Source: Virgibacillus sp. MSJ-26 (GTDB taxonomy: Bacteria > Bacillota > Bacilli > Bacillales > Amphibacillaceae). From it: 63,096 nt of DNA. The position numbers and the translations under genes were made by a program. The stretch is taken from contig NZ_JAHLPW010000019.1 in assembly GCF_018918075.1 (NCBI RefSeq), positions 1-63,096 of the forward strand. The letters run 5' to 3'. A model generated the notes under the pieces. That model searched no databases, had not been told where the DNA came from, and worked only from the letters and a program-made list of their open reading frames with translations. Shown here in pieces: positions 56,246 through 63,096 of the stretch (within the stretch, counting starts at the first letter, position 1; every line of letters starts with the position of its first letter).

Positions 56246-57135
56246 ACTCTCACCTTTCTTTTGATTTGTTCAGTGACTTGTAAGAAAACATTTTCCAGGC
56301 TTGCTTCTTCAATGGAAAAATGGGTGATGTCTTCTTCTGCCATTTTTAAAATGGGGATGGCTTCGTTGCTTTCTTGAAGAGTGATGGAGATTATGTTGTT
56401 TGTACTTTCAAACGAATATTGCCGAGAATTTAACCAGTCGATGATATGGTCTTTATTTTCTGTATGAAGGCGAAGGGTGGTTTTTGAATAGTTTGATTTT
56501 AATTCATGTGGCGTGCCCTCAACTTCCACTTGACCGTCATGCATAATGAGTACATCATCAGCGTCTTCCGCTTCGTCGATGTAATGAGTTGTCAGGAAAA
56601 TTGTTAATCCTTGTTCTCTTTGAATGCTTCGTAAAAGTGTCCAAATTTCTTCACGTGATTCCGCGTCGAGCCCTGTTGTTGGCTCATCTAAAATTAAAAA
56701 TTTTGGGTGATGTAAGAGGGCGCGGATGATATCTGTTTTTCGTTTTTCGCCCCCAGAACACTGACCGTATTGACGCTTTCTTTTATCTGATAGATGGGTG
56801 ACTTCCAGCAACTCATTGATTCGTATCAACGCTTCTTTTTTAGATAAGCCATAAAGTTTAGCCCGGGACATTAAATTTTCTTCTATCGTCAGCTCTTCAT
56901 CCAGCCGATGGGTTTGGAAGACAATGCCGGTCACTTCCTCTAAGGTTCCGCCAGTAAAGGTAATATCACCTTGGTCAGGTTTTAATAGATTGATGATCAT
57001 ATGGATGACGGTTGATTTTCCAGCTCCATTTGTCCCGAGAAATGCAAAAGTAGATCCTTTTTTAACATGGAATGAGACATCTGTCACCGCGTGAATTTTT
57101 CCAAAAGATTTACTTAAATGGTTTACTTTCAGCAT
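56242..57135 (-). CDS. ABC transporter ATP-binding protein
   Basis: ATG 57135 follows GGAGGAATAAAC; the frame extends to 57165 but without ribosome site. 297 residues: Walker A GTNGAGKST (34-42), Q-loop GIVFQTHR, signature CSGGEKRK and Walker B FLILDEPTTG, plus a C-terminal extension typical of DrrA/CcmA-type ATPases. It energises the ABC-2 permease encoded next. The gene overlaps the end of the DUF3021 gene. Confidence 0.92.
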   Translation of the reverse strand: MLKVNHLSKSFGKIHAVTDVSFHVKKGSTFAFLGTNGAGKSTVIHMIINLLKPDQGDITFTGGTLEEVTGIVFQTHRLDEELTIEENLMSRAKLYGLSKKEALIRINELLEVTHLSDKRKRQYGQCSGGEKRKTDIIRALLHHPKFLILDEPTTGLDAESREEIWTLLRSIQREQGLTIFLTTHYIDEAEDADDVLIMHDGQVEVEGTPHELKSNYSKTTLRLHTENKDHIIDWLNSRQYSFESTNNIISITLQESNEAIPILKMAEEDITHFSIEEASLENVFLQVTEQIKRKVRV

Positions 57136-57538
57136 GTTTATTCCTCCACTTTGAAATTTTTTCATTCATATCTTCAGCTTCCCTTTTTAGAATAGACATA
57201 TAGATGAGCGTGATCATGACATAAATGATAATCACTAACGATAAAACAAGGATGAAATTAAATAAGTCCACAGGGATCAATTTAATGACAATACCGGTTC
57301 CATACACAATAGCAAAAATGAACATCACATCTATAAAAATACTTAAAACGATATTGTCAATTGGTAGTTGATTAAACCAAATAATAAATAACGAGATTAA
57401 TGCGCTTGAGAAAAACAACAAAATAACATATTGACTATTAAAAGCAGCCATATTGGGAAAAAACCACGTTGTCATCGTCAGAATTAAGGTTGTGATTGTA
57501 AATGTGGTCGCAAATAAAATGAACCAGTTACGCATCAT
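57110..57538 (-). CDS. DUF3021 family membrane protein
   Basis: The best start is ATG 57538 (MMRNWFILFA), five bases after GGGAGG; the longer frame to 57595 lies inside the LytTR gene. 142 residues with four membrane helices and a basic C-terminal tail. DUF3021 proteins are regularly encoded after LytTR regulators, and are thought to sense a signal at the membrane and control them. The gene overlaps the LytTR stop and the ATPase start, so the operon is translationally coupled. Confidence 0.83.
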   Translation of the reverse strand: MMRNWFILFATTFTITTLILTMTTWFFPNMAAFNSQYVILLFFSSALISLFIIWFNQLPIDNIVLSIFIDVMFIFAIVYGTGIVIKLIPVDLFNFILVLSLVIIIYVMITLIYMSILKREAEDMNEKISKWRNKHAESKPFK

Positions 57539-57989
57539 AAAGACCTCCCTTTTCAAATAGTTCTTTAAAGTCTTTTCGGTAATGTCGTGTGACAATTAAT
57601 TTTTCGGCACTCGTCATTAACAATTCGTATCGGCTGTTAAACAACGCTCTAACCGACTGAATATAACGGGGGTTGATCACTGTTTGCTTGTTGATTCGAA
57701 TAAATTCAAATGGTGCCAACAATTTCTCAATTTCATATAAGGGGCGACTATCTTCATACATCTCTGTTTTTGTATAAATAAAAGTTGTTCGTTCTACATT
57801 TTCAACATAAAGAATGCTATGTATATCAATATTGGTTTGTTGTTCATTGTGTTGAACAGGGATCGTGTGGGACAACTGATCGATAAATGTCGTCAATTTC
57901 GTGATGTCATCCGTTTGCTTCGGTGCCCGAATCGTAATCTTCGTTTGCTCATAGTTCTCATTAATATCTAATTCCCAGCGCATAACCAA
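57528..57989 (-). CDS. LytTR-family DNA-binding regulator
   Basis: 153 residues. There is no receiver domain; the C-terminal half is a LytTR DNA-binding domain (SILYVENVERTTFIYTKTEM, then FIRINKQTVINPRYIQSV). RBS AAAGGAG lies about six bases before ATG. Such stand-alone LytTR proteins, together with DUF3021 and an ABC exporter, form a small self-regulating module in Bacillota. The genes downstream are its likely targets. No clear direct-repeat binding site was identified upstream. Confidence 0.87.
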   Translation of the reverse strand: MVMRWELDINENYEQTKITIRAPKQTDDITKLTTFIDQLSHTIPVQHNEQQTNIDIHSILYVENVERTTFIYTKTEMYEDSRPLYEIEKLLAPFEFIRINKQTVINPRYIQSVRALFNSRYELLMTSAEKLIVTRHYRKDFKELFEKGGLYDA

Positions 57990-58750
57990 ACTCCTTTCCT
58001 GTTGCTTTAGTATACAATAAGTTCTTTGGTTAAAAAGGGGAAAAACATAACATGCAGTTTAATGGACGTGAGATGCGTGGGGGGGGAGGATTTGAGCCGG
58101 AGAGTGAGCGTGGGACCGGAATGAAGACGCATAGATCGGTATGACAGCCCATTGAACAAAATGTCAGATACAAAAGGAATAGTGACAGGATCTGATATGA
58201 CCTCATAAATTAATTTTTTAAAGGACTAATTGGCAGGTATGTATACGGTATTGTACCGGACTCATACCTGCCAATTTTGCTTTAATCGTTTGAAAGCCCT
58301 GTATATTTTTGTAAGCCTGCAGATGTACTAACGATATCTAAAGCAGCAATGATATTGGTATTAGTGGATTCAGTAACCGGATTTCGCGCAGTCGAGAAGT
58401 AACTAAGTACCTAATCTTATCGAACTGATAAACGAAATGAATCAGAATGCCTATCAAGTTGTTTCGAAATTGAAAGAGATTATTCAAATTATCGTTATTG
58501 ATATATTTCGTGATCATCAATTTAATAGATAGTTTTTATTAAGCTATACTTACTTCACAGTAGACAATTTTTGGTTCTGGGTTATTGGTGTTGCAGTTAA
58601 AAACTATGACACATTCAGATTGGGCTCTGAGTTTATCCGTCGTCACCTTGGATAAGAAAGCTTATTTTAAGGCAGGACACGTAACTATGATTTTTCACAA
58701 ACGTATTATATGTTTAAGTTATAAATGATTATGTACTTAGGAGAGAAAAT
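57990..58750. other. Gene-free stretch between the LytTR module and the LacI regulator
   Basis: Has the hairpin at 58228-58280 and, around 58320-58530, two coding-like plus-strand pieces in different frames (for example VPNLIELINEMNQNAYQVVS) that look like a decayed gene, possibly chemotaxis-receptor-like. This is not certain. Confidence 0.4.
58228..58280. terminator. Large perfect hairpin
   Basis: A 14-base perfect stem (58228-58241 with 58263-58276) encloses a smaller CGGTA/TACCG stem; short T and A tails flank it. It probably terminates a lost or upstream transcript. Confidence 0.6.
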
Positions 58751-59755
58751 ATGAAATCCGTAACAATCAGTGATGTGGCAAAATATGCCGGTGTTTCAAA
58801 AAGTACAGTTTCACAGTTTTTAAATAAGAGATACGAATATATGAGTGAGAAGACAAAACAACAGATCGAATCAGCTATCAAAGAACTTGGTTACAGTCCC
58901 AACATTGTCGCAAGAAGTTTAAAACAAAAGTCAACAACTACCATTGGAGTAATCGTCGCAAACATTCTTCATGTCTTTTCAACACAAGTTATTCGCGCTA
59001 TAGAAGATTACTTTAATGAAAATAGTTTTCACGTGATTGTTTGTAATGCAGATGATAATCCTAAAAAAGAAAAAGAGTATATAAAAATGCTGAGAGCCAA
59101 GCAGGTTGATGGGATCATTGTTTTTCCGACTGGATCGAATGTAGAACTATATAAGAAGTTGAGAAAAGAAAATTATCCCGTTGTCTTTATGGATCGTTTG
59201 GTGAATAATGTCGATGCTAACACGGTTTTGTTAGATAACGAGCAAGCTGTAAAGTTGGCAGTGGATCACTTCGTTGAACGTGAACACGAAATTATAGGGA
59301 TGATATCTCCTCCTTTAAAAGAAAATATAACTCCAAGAATAGAGAGGACCCATGCCTTTAAAGAAAGGTTGGCGCACCATGAAATCTCTATTAATAAAAA
59401 TTCTATCATAAATACTAATATTAATGAGGTCCAGGATGTTCTAAAAAAAATGTTTTCAAATGATAAGCCACCAACTGCCTTACTTGCATTAAATGATAGA
59501 GTTCTTTTTGAAGTCTTATCTTACTCGAAAAAAAACAATATTAAAATACCAAATGAATTGTCAATTATAGGAATAGATGAAGTGACATTTGCTGAATTTT
59601 ACCGGCCTGCCTTAACAACTGTTGGCCAACCTGCTTTTGCCATGGGTAAAAAAGCAGCTGAACTATTATTAAGTGAAATAAAAAATGAATCTACTAACGT
59701 TGAAAAACAGATATTCCGTTTTGAACCAACGTTGAAAATTCGAGAATCTAGTTAA
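58751..59755 (+). CDS. LacI-family regulator, KdgR-like
   Basis: 334 residues; TAGGAGAGAAAAT precedes ATG. The N-terminal helix-turn-helix (TISDVAKYAGVSKSTVSQFL, residues 4-23) and hinge (SPNIVARSLKQ) are followed by a periplasmic-binding-like domain (about 62-330). Resemblance to Bacillus KdgR is suggested by the adjoining KDPG-aldolase gene. It probably represses the downstream isomerase-aldolase-TRAP operon and responds to a sugar acid or its phosphate. A palindromic operator in its own upstream region was not found. Confidence 0.88.
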   Translation: MKSVTISDVAKYAGVSKSTVSQFLNKRYEYMSEKTKQQIESAIKELGYSPNIVARSLKQKSTTTIGVIVANILHVFSTQVIRAIEDYFNENSFHVIVCNADDNPKKEKEYIKMLRAKQVDGIIVFPTGSNVELYKKLRKENYPVVFMDRLVNNVDANTVLLDNEQAVKLAVDHFVEREHEIIGMISPPLKENITPRIERTHAFKERLAHHEISINKNSIINTNINEVQDVLKKMFSNDKPPTALLALNDRVLFEVLSYSKKNNIKIPNELSIIGIDEVTFAEFYRPALTTVGQPAFAMGKKAAELLLSEIKNESTNVEKQIFRFEPTLKIRESS

Positions 59756-59781
59756 TAAAAAGTGAGAGGGAGATTATTTAA

Positions 59782-60336
59782 ATGTTAAATAAACTAAATG
59801 TTATTTCTAAAGAGGTAGAAAAAGTATTAAGTCATGTTAATGAAGAAGAAATAAATAACCTGGTACAAGAACTTTGTAATGCAGACCGTATTTTCATAGT
59901 GGGGATGGGGAGATCAGGTTTAGTAGGGAAAATGTTTGCTATGAGACTTATGCATAGTGGATATGATGTGTATGCAGTTGGCGAAACTATTACACCGAAT
60001 ATTGATAAAAATGATTTATTGGTTATCATTTCAGGTTCTGGCAATACAGCGAATTTAATATCTTACGCAAAAAAAGCAAAAGAGATGAATGCAATAACAG
60101 CTTTAATAACAACTAATAAGGATGCTATCATTGGAAAGATAAGTGAATTAACAGTAATCCTTCCTGCAGCAACTAAAAAACGTCTGCCTGACGAACCAAA
60201 AACAATTCAACCATTAGGAAGTCAATTTGATCAATCAGCTCATCTTTTACTCGACGGGATCATCGTTGAATTAATTGAAAGTCATTGTAAAAATGATAGT
60301 GAAAAAATGATTAAAAAACATACTAATTTAGAGTAA
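59782..60336 (+). CDS. SIS-domain isomerase, 6-phospho-3-hexuloisomerase (HxlB) type
   Basis: 184 residues; GAGAGGGAGAT precedes ATG. It has a single SIS domain with IVGMGRSGLVGKMFAMRLMH, ISGSGNTANLISYAKKA and the HxlB-type end QPLGSQFDQSAHLLLDGIIV. HxlB interconverts hexulose-6-phosphate and fructose-6-phosphate. Its usual partner, hexulose-phosphate synthase (HxlA), is missing; a KDPG-aldolase family gene follows instead, 16 bases downstream. The substrate is therefore probably a different phospho-ketose or phospho-sugar acid. Confidence 0.87.
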   Translation: MLNKLNVISKEVEKVLSHVNEEEINNLVQELCNADRIFIVGMGRSGLVGKMFAMRLMHSGYDVYAVGETITPNIDKNDLLVIISGSGNTANLISYAKKAKEMNAITALITTNKDAIIGKISELTVILPAATKKRLPDEPKTIQPLGSQFDQSAHLLLDGIIVELIESHCKNDSEKMIKKHTNLE

Positions 60337-60352
60337 ATCAATGGAGGGTTCT

Positions 60353-60985
60353 ATGAATACATTACAAGATATTAAAAAAAACAAAGTAGTAGCAATTATT
60401 CGCAAAGCAAATGAAGAAAATATCCTCGATATACTCTATGCACTTGAAAGTGGAGGAATTAGGGATGTTGAAATTACTGCCGAAACACCCAGAATTTCTC
60501 GGATTATTGAGAGAGCTACAGATGGAATTGGTGACCGAATAAATATTGGAGCGGGGACCGTTCTTGACACGGAAACAGCAAGGAATGTCTTGCTAGCTGG
60601 AGCGAGTTTTATTGTTTCTCCAACCTTAAATATAGAAACATTGAAGCTGACTAACAGATACAACGTCTTAAATATACCTGGCGTGTTTAGTCCTACAGAA
60701 ATATTAACTGCTTTTGAAAATGGTGCCAAAATGGTTAAAATATTTCCTGCTAATATCTTAGGGCCTGACTATATCAAAAGTATTATTGGACCTCTTCCTT
60801 TTGTGGAAACAATGGTAACAGGTGGAATAACTCTAGATAATATGAATGATTATCTTTATAGTGGTGCTTCAGTTGTAGGAATTGGAAGCAACTTAGTGAA
60901 TGCCCTTAAGTTAAAAACTGACGCAGATTACGAGCAATTAAAAGAAAAAACTCAGAAATACGTTGCCAAATTAAATTGCAAATAA
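60353..60985 (+). CDS. KDPG/KHG aldolase family protein
   Basis: ATG 60353 lies five bases after GGAGGG; an ATG at 60341 is part of that site. 210 residues of the Eda fold: VVAIIRKANEEN, EITAETP, GAGTVLD, SPTLN and the Schiff-base lysine Lys129 in MVKIFPA. Family members cleave 2-keto-3-deoxy-6-phosphogluconate to pyruvate and glyceraldehyde-3-P, or act on related sugar acids. No KDG kinase gene is in view, but the operon may continue beyond the insertion at its end. Confidence 0.87.
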   Translation: MNTLQDIKKNKVVAIIRKANEENILDILYALESGGIRDVEITAETPRISRIIERATDGIGDRINIGAGTVLDTETARNVLLAGASFIVSPTLNIETLKLTNRYNVLNIPGVFSPTEILTAFENGAKMVKIFPANILGPDYIKSIIGPLPFVETMVTGGITLDNMNDYLYSGASVVGIGSNLVNALKLKTDADYEQLKEKTQKYVAKLNCK

Positions 60986-61016
60986 AGATAAAAAATTATA
61001 AAGGGAGTTTTATTAT

Positions 61017-62039
61017 ATGAAGAAAAATGAATGGGCTTACATTGTTGGGGTGTTTTTACTATTCTCTCTTATTCTTGCTGGCTGTACAAATCAAGTAAAA
61101 AGAGAAGACGATGGAACGATTAAAATCATTGCTGCTCACAATCAAACTTCTCCTGATAATCCTTATCAAACAGGCTTATTAGAGTTTAAAAGAGTTACTG
61201 AAGAACTATCAAATGGGGAAATTGAGGTCGAAGTACACGCAGGAACCATTGGAACGGAAGAGTCAGAGCTTGTTGAAAAGCTTCAGTTAGACGCTGTGGA
61301 CGTTGTTGTGGTCTCACCGGGATTTATGACCCAAACGGGTATAAAAGAAGTTGATTTATTTTCAGCACCTTATTTATTTGAAAGCTATGATCATTGGTTA
61401 AGAGTGGTTGACGGGGATGTCGGAGAAAAAATGGCTAAAATGATAAATGATAAATCAGATAATTCATTTAAATTATTAGGTTACTGGACTGCAGGAACTA
61501 GACATTTCTATGGGAAAAAGCCTATTGAGTCAATAGATGATTTAAATGGAGTGTCTTTAAGAACTCAAACATCTGGCGTCATTTCAGACTTTTGGAAAGC
61601 TGTCGGTGTTATCCCGTCTAACATCTCATGGGGGGAATTATATCAAGGTTTACAGCAAGATGTGGTCGATTCTTCTGAAAATGCCTATCCGTTTTTCGTT
61701 CAACAGGCCCATCATACCACGCCTAACGGGAAATACATCGTGGAAACAGCCCATGATTATACGACAAGGTTTTTACTGACAAATGGTAGTAAATTTGATA
61801 ATTATTCTAAAGAACATCAAGATATAATTTTAAAAGCAGCTGAAGCATCGGTAGCGGCGGAAAGAAAAGCAACAAATGATCAAGATGAAGAATATAAAGA
61901 AAAAGCAATTGATGATGGAGCCATAGTGAGTGATATTGACAGAGGACCATTTATTAAAATTGCAAAACCAATTCAGGATAAGTTTGCCAAAGATATTGGT
62001 GTGAAAAATTTATTAGACGAAATAAGAGAATTAGAGTAA
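61017..62039 (+). CDS. TRAP transporter substrate-binding lipoprotein (DctP type)
   Basis: 340 residues; AAAGGGAG precedes ATG. The signal peptide ends in lipobox LILAGC (lipidated Cys22). The DctP fold is shown by SPYQTG-like N-terminal ligand loop, SAPYLFESYDHW, GYWTAGTRHFYGKKPI and VDSSENAYPFF, with the conserved ligand-carboxylate Arg expected in the LRTQTSG segment. TRAP systems import organic or sugar acids using a sodium or proton gradient. Its ligand is probably the acid processed by the aldolase operon. Confidence 0.9.
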   Translation: MKKNEWAYIVGVFLLFSLILAGCTNQVKREDDGTIKIIAAHNQTSPDNPYQTGLLEFKRVTEELSNGEIEVEVHAGTIGTEESELVEKLQLDAVDVVVVSPGFMTQTGIKEVDLFSAPYLFESYDHWLRVVDGDVGEKMAKMINDKSDNSFKLLGYWTAGTRHFYGKKPIESIDDLNGVSLRTQTSGVISDFWKAVGVIPSNISWGELYQGLQQDVVDSSENAYPFFVQQAHHTTPNGKYIVETAHDYTTRFLLTNGSKFDNYSKEHQDIILKAAEASVAAERKATNDQDEEYKEKAIDDGAIVSDIDRGPFIKIAKPIQDKFAKDIGVKNLLDEIRELE

Positions 62040-62064
62040 GGAAACTAATAAGGAGGAGTGAATT

Positions 62065-62550
62065 GTGAGAAAGTTTATAAACATACTTGAGAAAGTGCAA
62101 ATTAGTATAGGGGTTACGTTTTTATGTGTTTTTTTTCTGATTATCATGTTGCAAATTGTTACTAGGTACATGGGTATTTCTATTATTTGGACAGAAGAGG
62201 CAGCCAACTATTCATTTATATGGGCAATATTTATGGGAGCTGCGGTAATGGTTAATCGGCGAGAGCATTTTAATTTCGATTTTATTCAACGTAAACTTAA
62301 AGGAAAAAGTCGTCAAATATTAAGTGTCTTTAATGATTTAGTGTTAATAGTATTTAACGTTATAGTGTTTTTATTAGGAATGCAAGTTACTTTAAAGTTT
62401 TGGAATTATACATGGGCTTCTATTCCCGAAATGAAAATGGGTTACATCTGGATGGTTATTCCAGTTATGGCTGTTACCATGGTGATTTATTCTATTTTTC
62501 ACTTAGTAACACATATTCAAGGATTTAAAACGAAGGAGGTTAGCGAATAA
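62065..62550 (+). CDS. TRAP transporter small permease (DctQ type)
   Basis: 161 residues beginning at GTG 62065 after AAGGAGGAGTG. Four membrane helices with the DctQ signature RYMGISIIWTEEAANYSFIW followed by FMGAAVMVNRREHFNFDF. It forms the membrane part together with the large subunit, whose start codon overlaps this gene's stop. It looks intact. Confidence 0.9.
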   Translation: MRKFINILEKVQISIGVTFLCVFFLIIMLQIVTRYMGISIIWTEEAANYSFIWAIFMGAAVMVNRREHFNFDFIQRKLKGKSRQILSVFNDLVLIVFNVIVFLLGMQVTLKFWNYTWASIPEMKMGYIWMVIPVMAVTMVIYSIFHLVTHIQGFKTKEVSE

Positions 62551-62980
62551 TGGGATTTTTGTTACTAGGTTTATTTATAATTCTAATGTTGGTAGGAGTG
62601 CCAATTGCTTTCGTGATTGGAATTGTGGCGTTGATTGGAATCTTTGGAATCCCCTATACGCCTGAGGCAACGGTCACAATGAAGATGGTCAATGGTTTGG
62701 ACTCATTTGTACTGTTAGCTGTTCCATTATTCATTTTGGCAGCTAATTTGATGAACTCTGGTAAAATATCCGAAAAATTAATAGATTTGGCTTTAGCCAT
62801 TGTAGGCCCAATTCCCGGTGGACTCGCTCATGCAAATATACTCGTTTCAATGATGTTTGCCGGTGTTTCGGGAGCATCTCAAGCTGATACAGCCGGTGTT
62901 GGGAAAATTTTAATCCCTAGCATGTTGCGAAAGGGTTATGACAAAGAAACAGCAGTAGGGATTACAGCTGCTTCATCGGG
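62550..62980 (+). pseudogene. TRAP large permease (DctM) gene, cut by an insertion element
   Basis: About 143 residues of a normal DctM N-terminus are encoded, with VGVPIAFVIGIVALIGI, AVPLFILAANLMNSG, the AGVSGASQADTAGVG motif and GITAASS. Then the sequence departs from the family (which continues with an I-G-P-I-I-P-P-S type loop) and reads GLSNKVCKF-stop. The remaining two thirds are not in the window. The change coincides with the left end of an IS256-like element, so the gene is interrupted and the transporter is probably inactive. The start overlaps the dctQ stop. Confidence 0.85.
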
Positions 62981-63096
62981 CTTGTCAAATAAAGTGTGTA
63001 AGTTCTAATTTATTCAAGATATTTTAACACCCTATCTTTTAGATCATCATGGATTAAAAGTTGGTTCATAACCATCGCCCAGTTTGGTATACGACC
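62981..63096 (-). mobile_element. Left end of an IS256-family insertion sequence
   Basis: The boundary is placed where DctM similarity ends (about 62975-62985). The sequence from there contains TGTCAAATAAAGTGTGTAAG, typical of the ends of IS256-like elements, and leads to the transposase 3' end on the minus strand. The other end lies beyond the window, so target duplication cannot be checked. Confidence 0.7.
63010..63096 (-). CDS. IS256-family (mutator) transposase, C-terminal 28 residues
   Basis: The minus strand is open from the window edge to TAA at 63010-63012. It reads IPNWAMVMNQLLIHDDLKDR followed by VLKYLE. The W-x3-MNQL-I phrase with a following DR and short basic end is the usual C-terminus of IS256-type transposases, which excise and insert the element via a DDE active site (not visible here). 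Partial at the window edge; completeness unknown. Confidence 0.7.
   Translation of the reverse strand, partial: GRIPNWAMVMNQLLIHDDLKDRVLKYLE

Noticed and set aside
1..63096. Search for CRISPR arrays, tRNA and rRNA genes.
   Set aside because: No regular short repeats with spacers and no tRNA- or rRNA-like sequence were noticed while reading; this is by eye only.

Overview
The window looks like a chromosomal segment of a low-GC Gram-positive bacterium of the Bacillaceae, probably a salt- or alkali-tolerant genus. The evidence is AAGGAGG-type ribosome binding sites, frequent TTG and GTG starts, lipobox lipoproteins, LXG toxins, Spo0A-type boxes, CcpA/LacI-type operators and strongly acidic secreted enzymes. 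I saw no rRNA, tRNA or CRISPR array.

Layout. (1) 1-19.2 kb: the 3' end of a lacD-type aldolase gene, then a secreted S8 protease, an unrecognised anchored protein, a secreted beta-helix protein, small lipoproteins, a broken gene, a membrane-anchored DUF4041/GIY-YIG nuclease resembling the SNIPE anti-phage protein, and a secreted GH89 alpha-N-acetylglucosaminidase. A decayed copy of the lacD 3' tip follows the GH89 gene. (2) 19.2-28.8 kb: a graveyard of type VII (LXG) polymorphic toxins and immunity genes. It holds SMI1/KNR4, Imm50-like, GAD-like/DUF1851 and PoNi-type immunity genes, an LXG-EndoU toxin with an in-frame stop, an orphan HNH-type toxin cassette behind a terminator, and a PoNe-type DNase whose core is deleted. 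(3) 28.9-55.3 kb: a large glycan-foraging locus. Secreted: two GH84, one GH20 and one GH85. Intracellular: ROK repressor, sugar ABC importer without its ATPase, GH38, GH125, GH1, two ROK sugar kinases and ManA. (4) 55.4-58.0 kb, minus strand: a LytTR - DUF3021 - ABC exporter module. (5) 58.7-63.1 kb: LacI/KdgR-like regulator, SIS/HxlB-like isomerase, KDPG-aldolase family protein and a TRAP transporter whose large subunit is cut by an IS256-like element at the window edge.

How it fits together (inference). Outside the cell the protease could expose glycoproteins, GH85 would release high-mannose N-glycans, and GH84, GH20 and GH89 would trim terminal GlcNAc/HexNAc of both anomers. The ABC importer would take up the freed oligosaccharide. 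Inside, GH38 and GH125 would remove alpha-mannose, GH1 may split the remaining beta-linked disaccharide, the ROK kinases would phosphorylate the sugars, and ManA would send mannose-6-P to glycolysis. Six of the seven large secreted proteins end in the same ~81-residue helical domain (FIMAH-like). A near-palindromic operator sits just downstream of the -10 box of both the ROK gene and the GH85 gene, so the ROK protein probably controls extracellular release and intracellular use together. A second operator type (AAAGCGCTTT between -35 and -10) links the beta-helix and GH89 genes.
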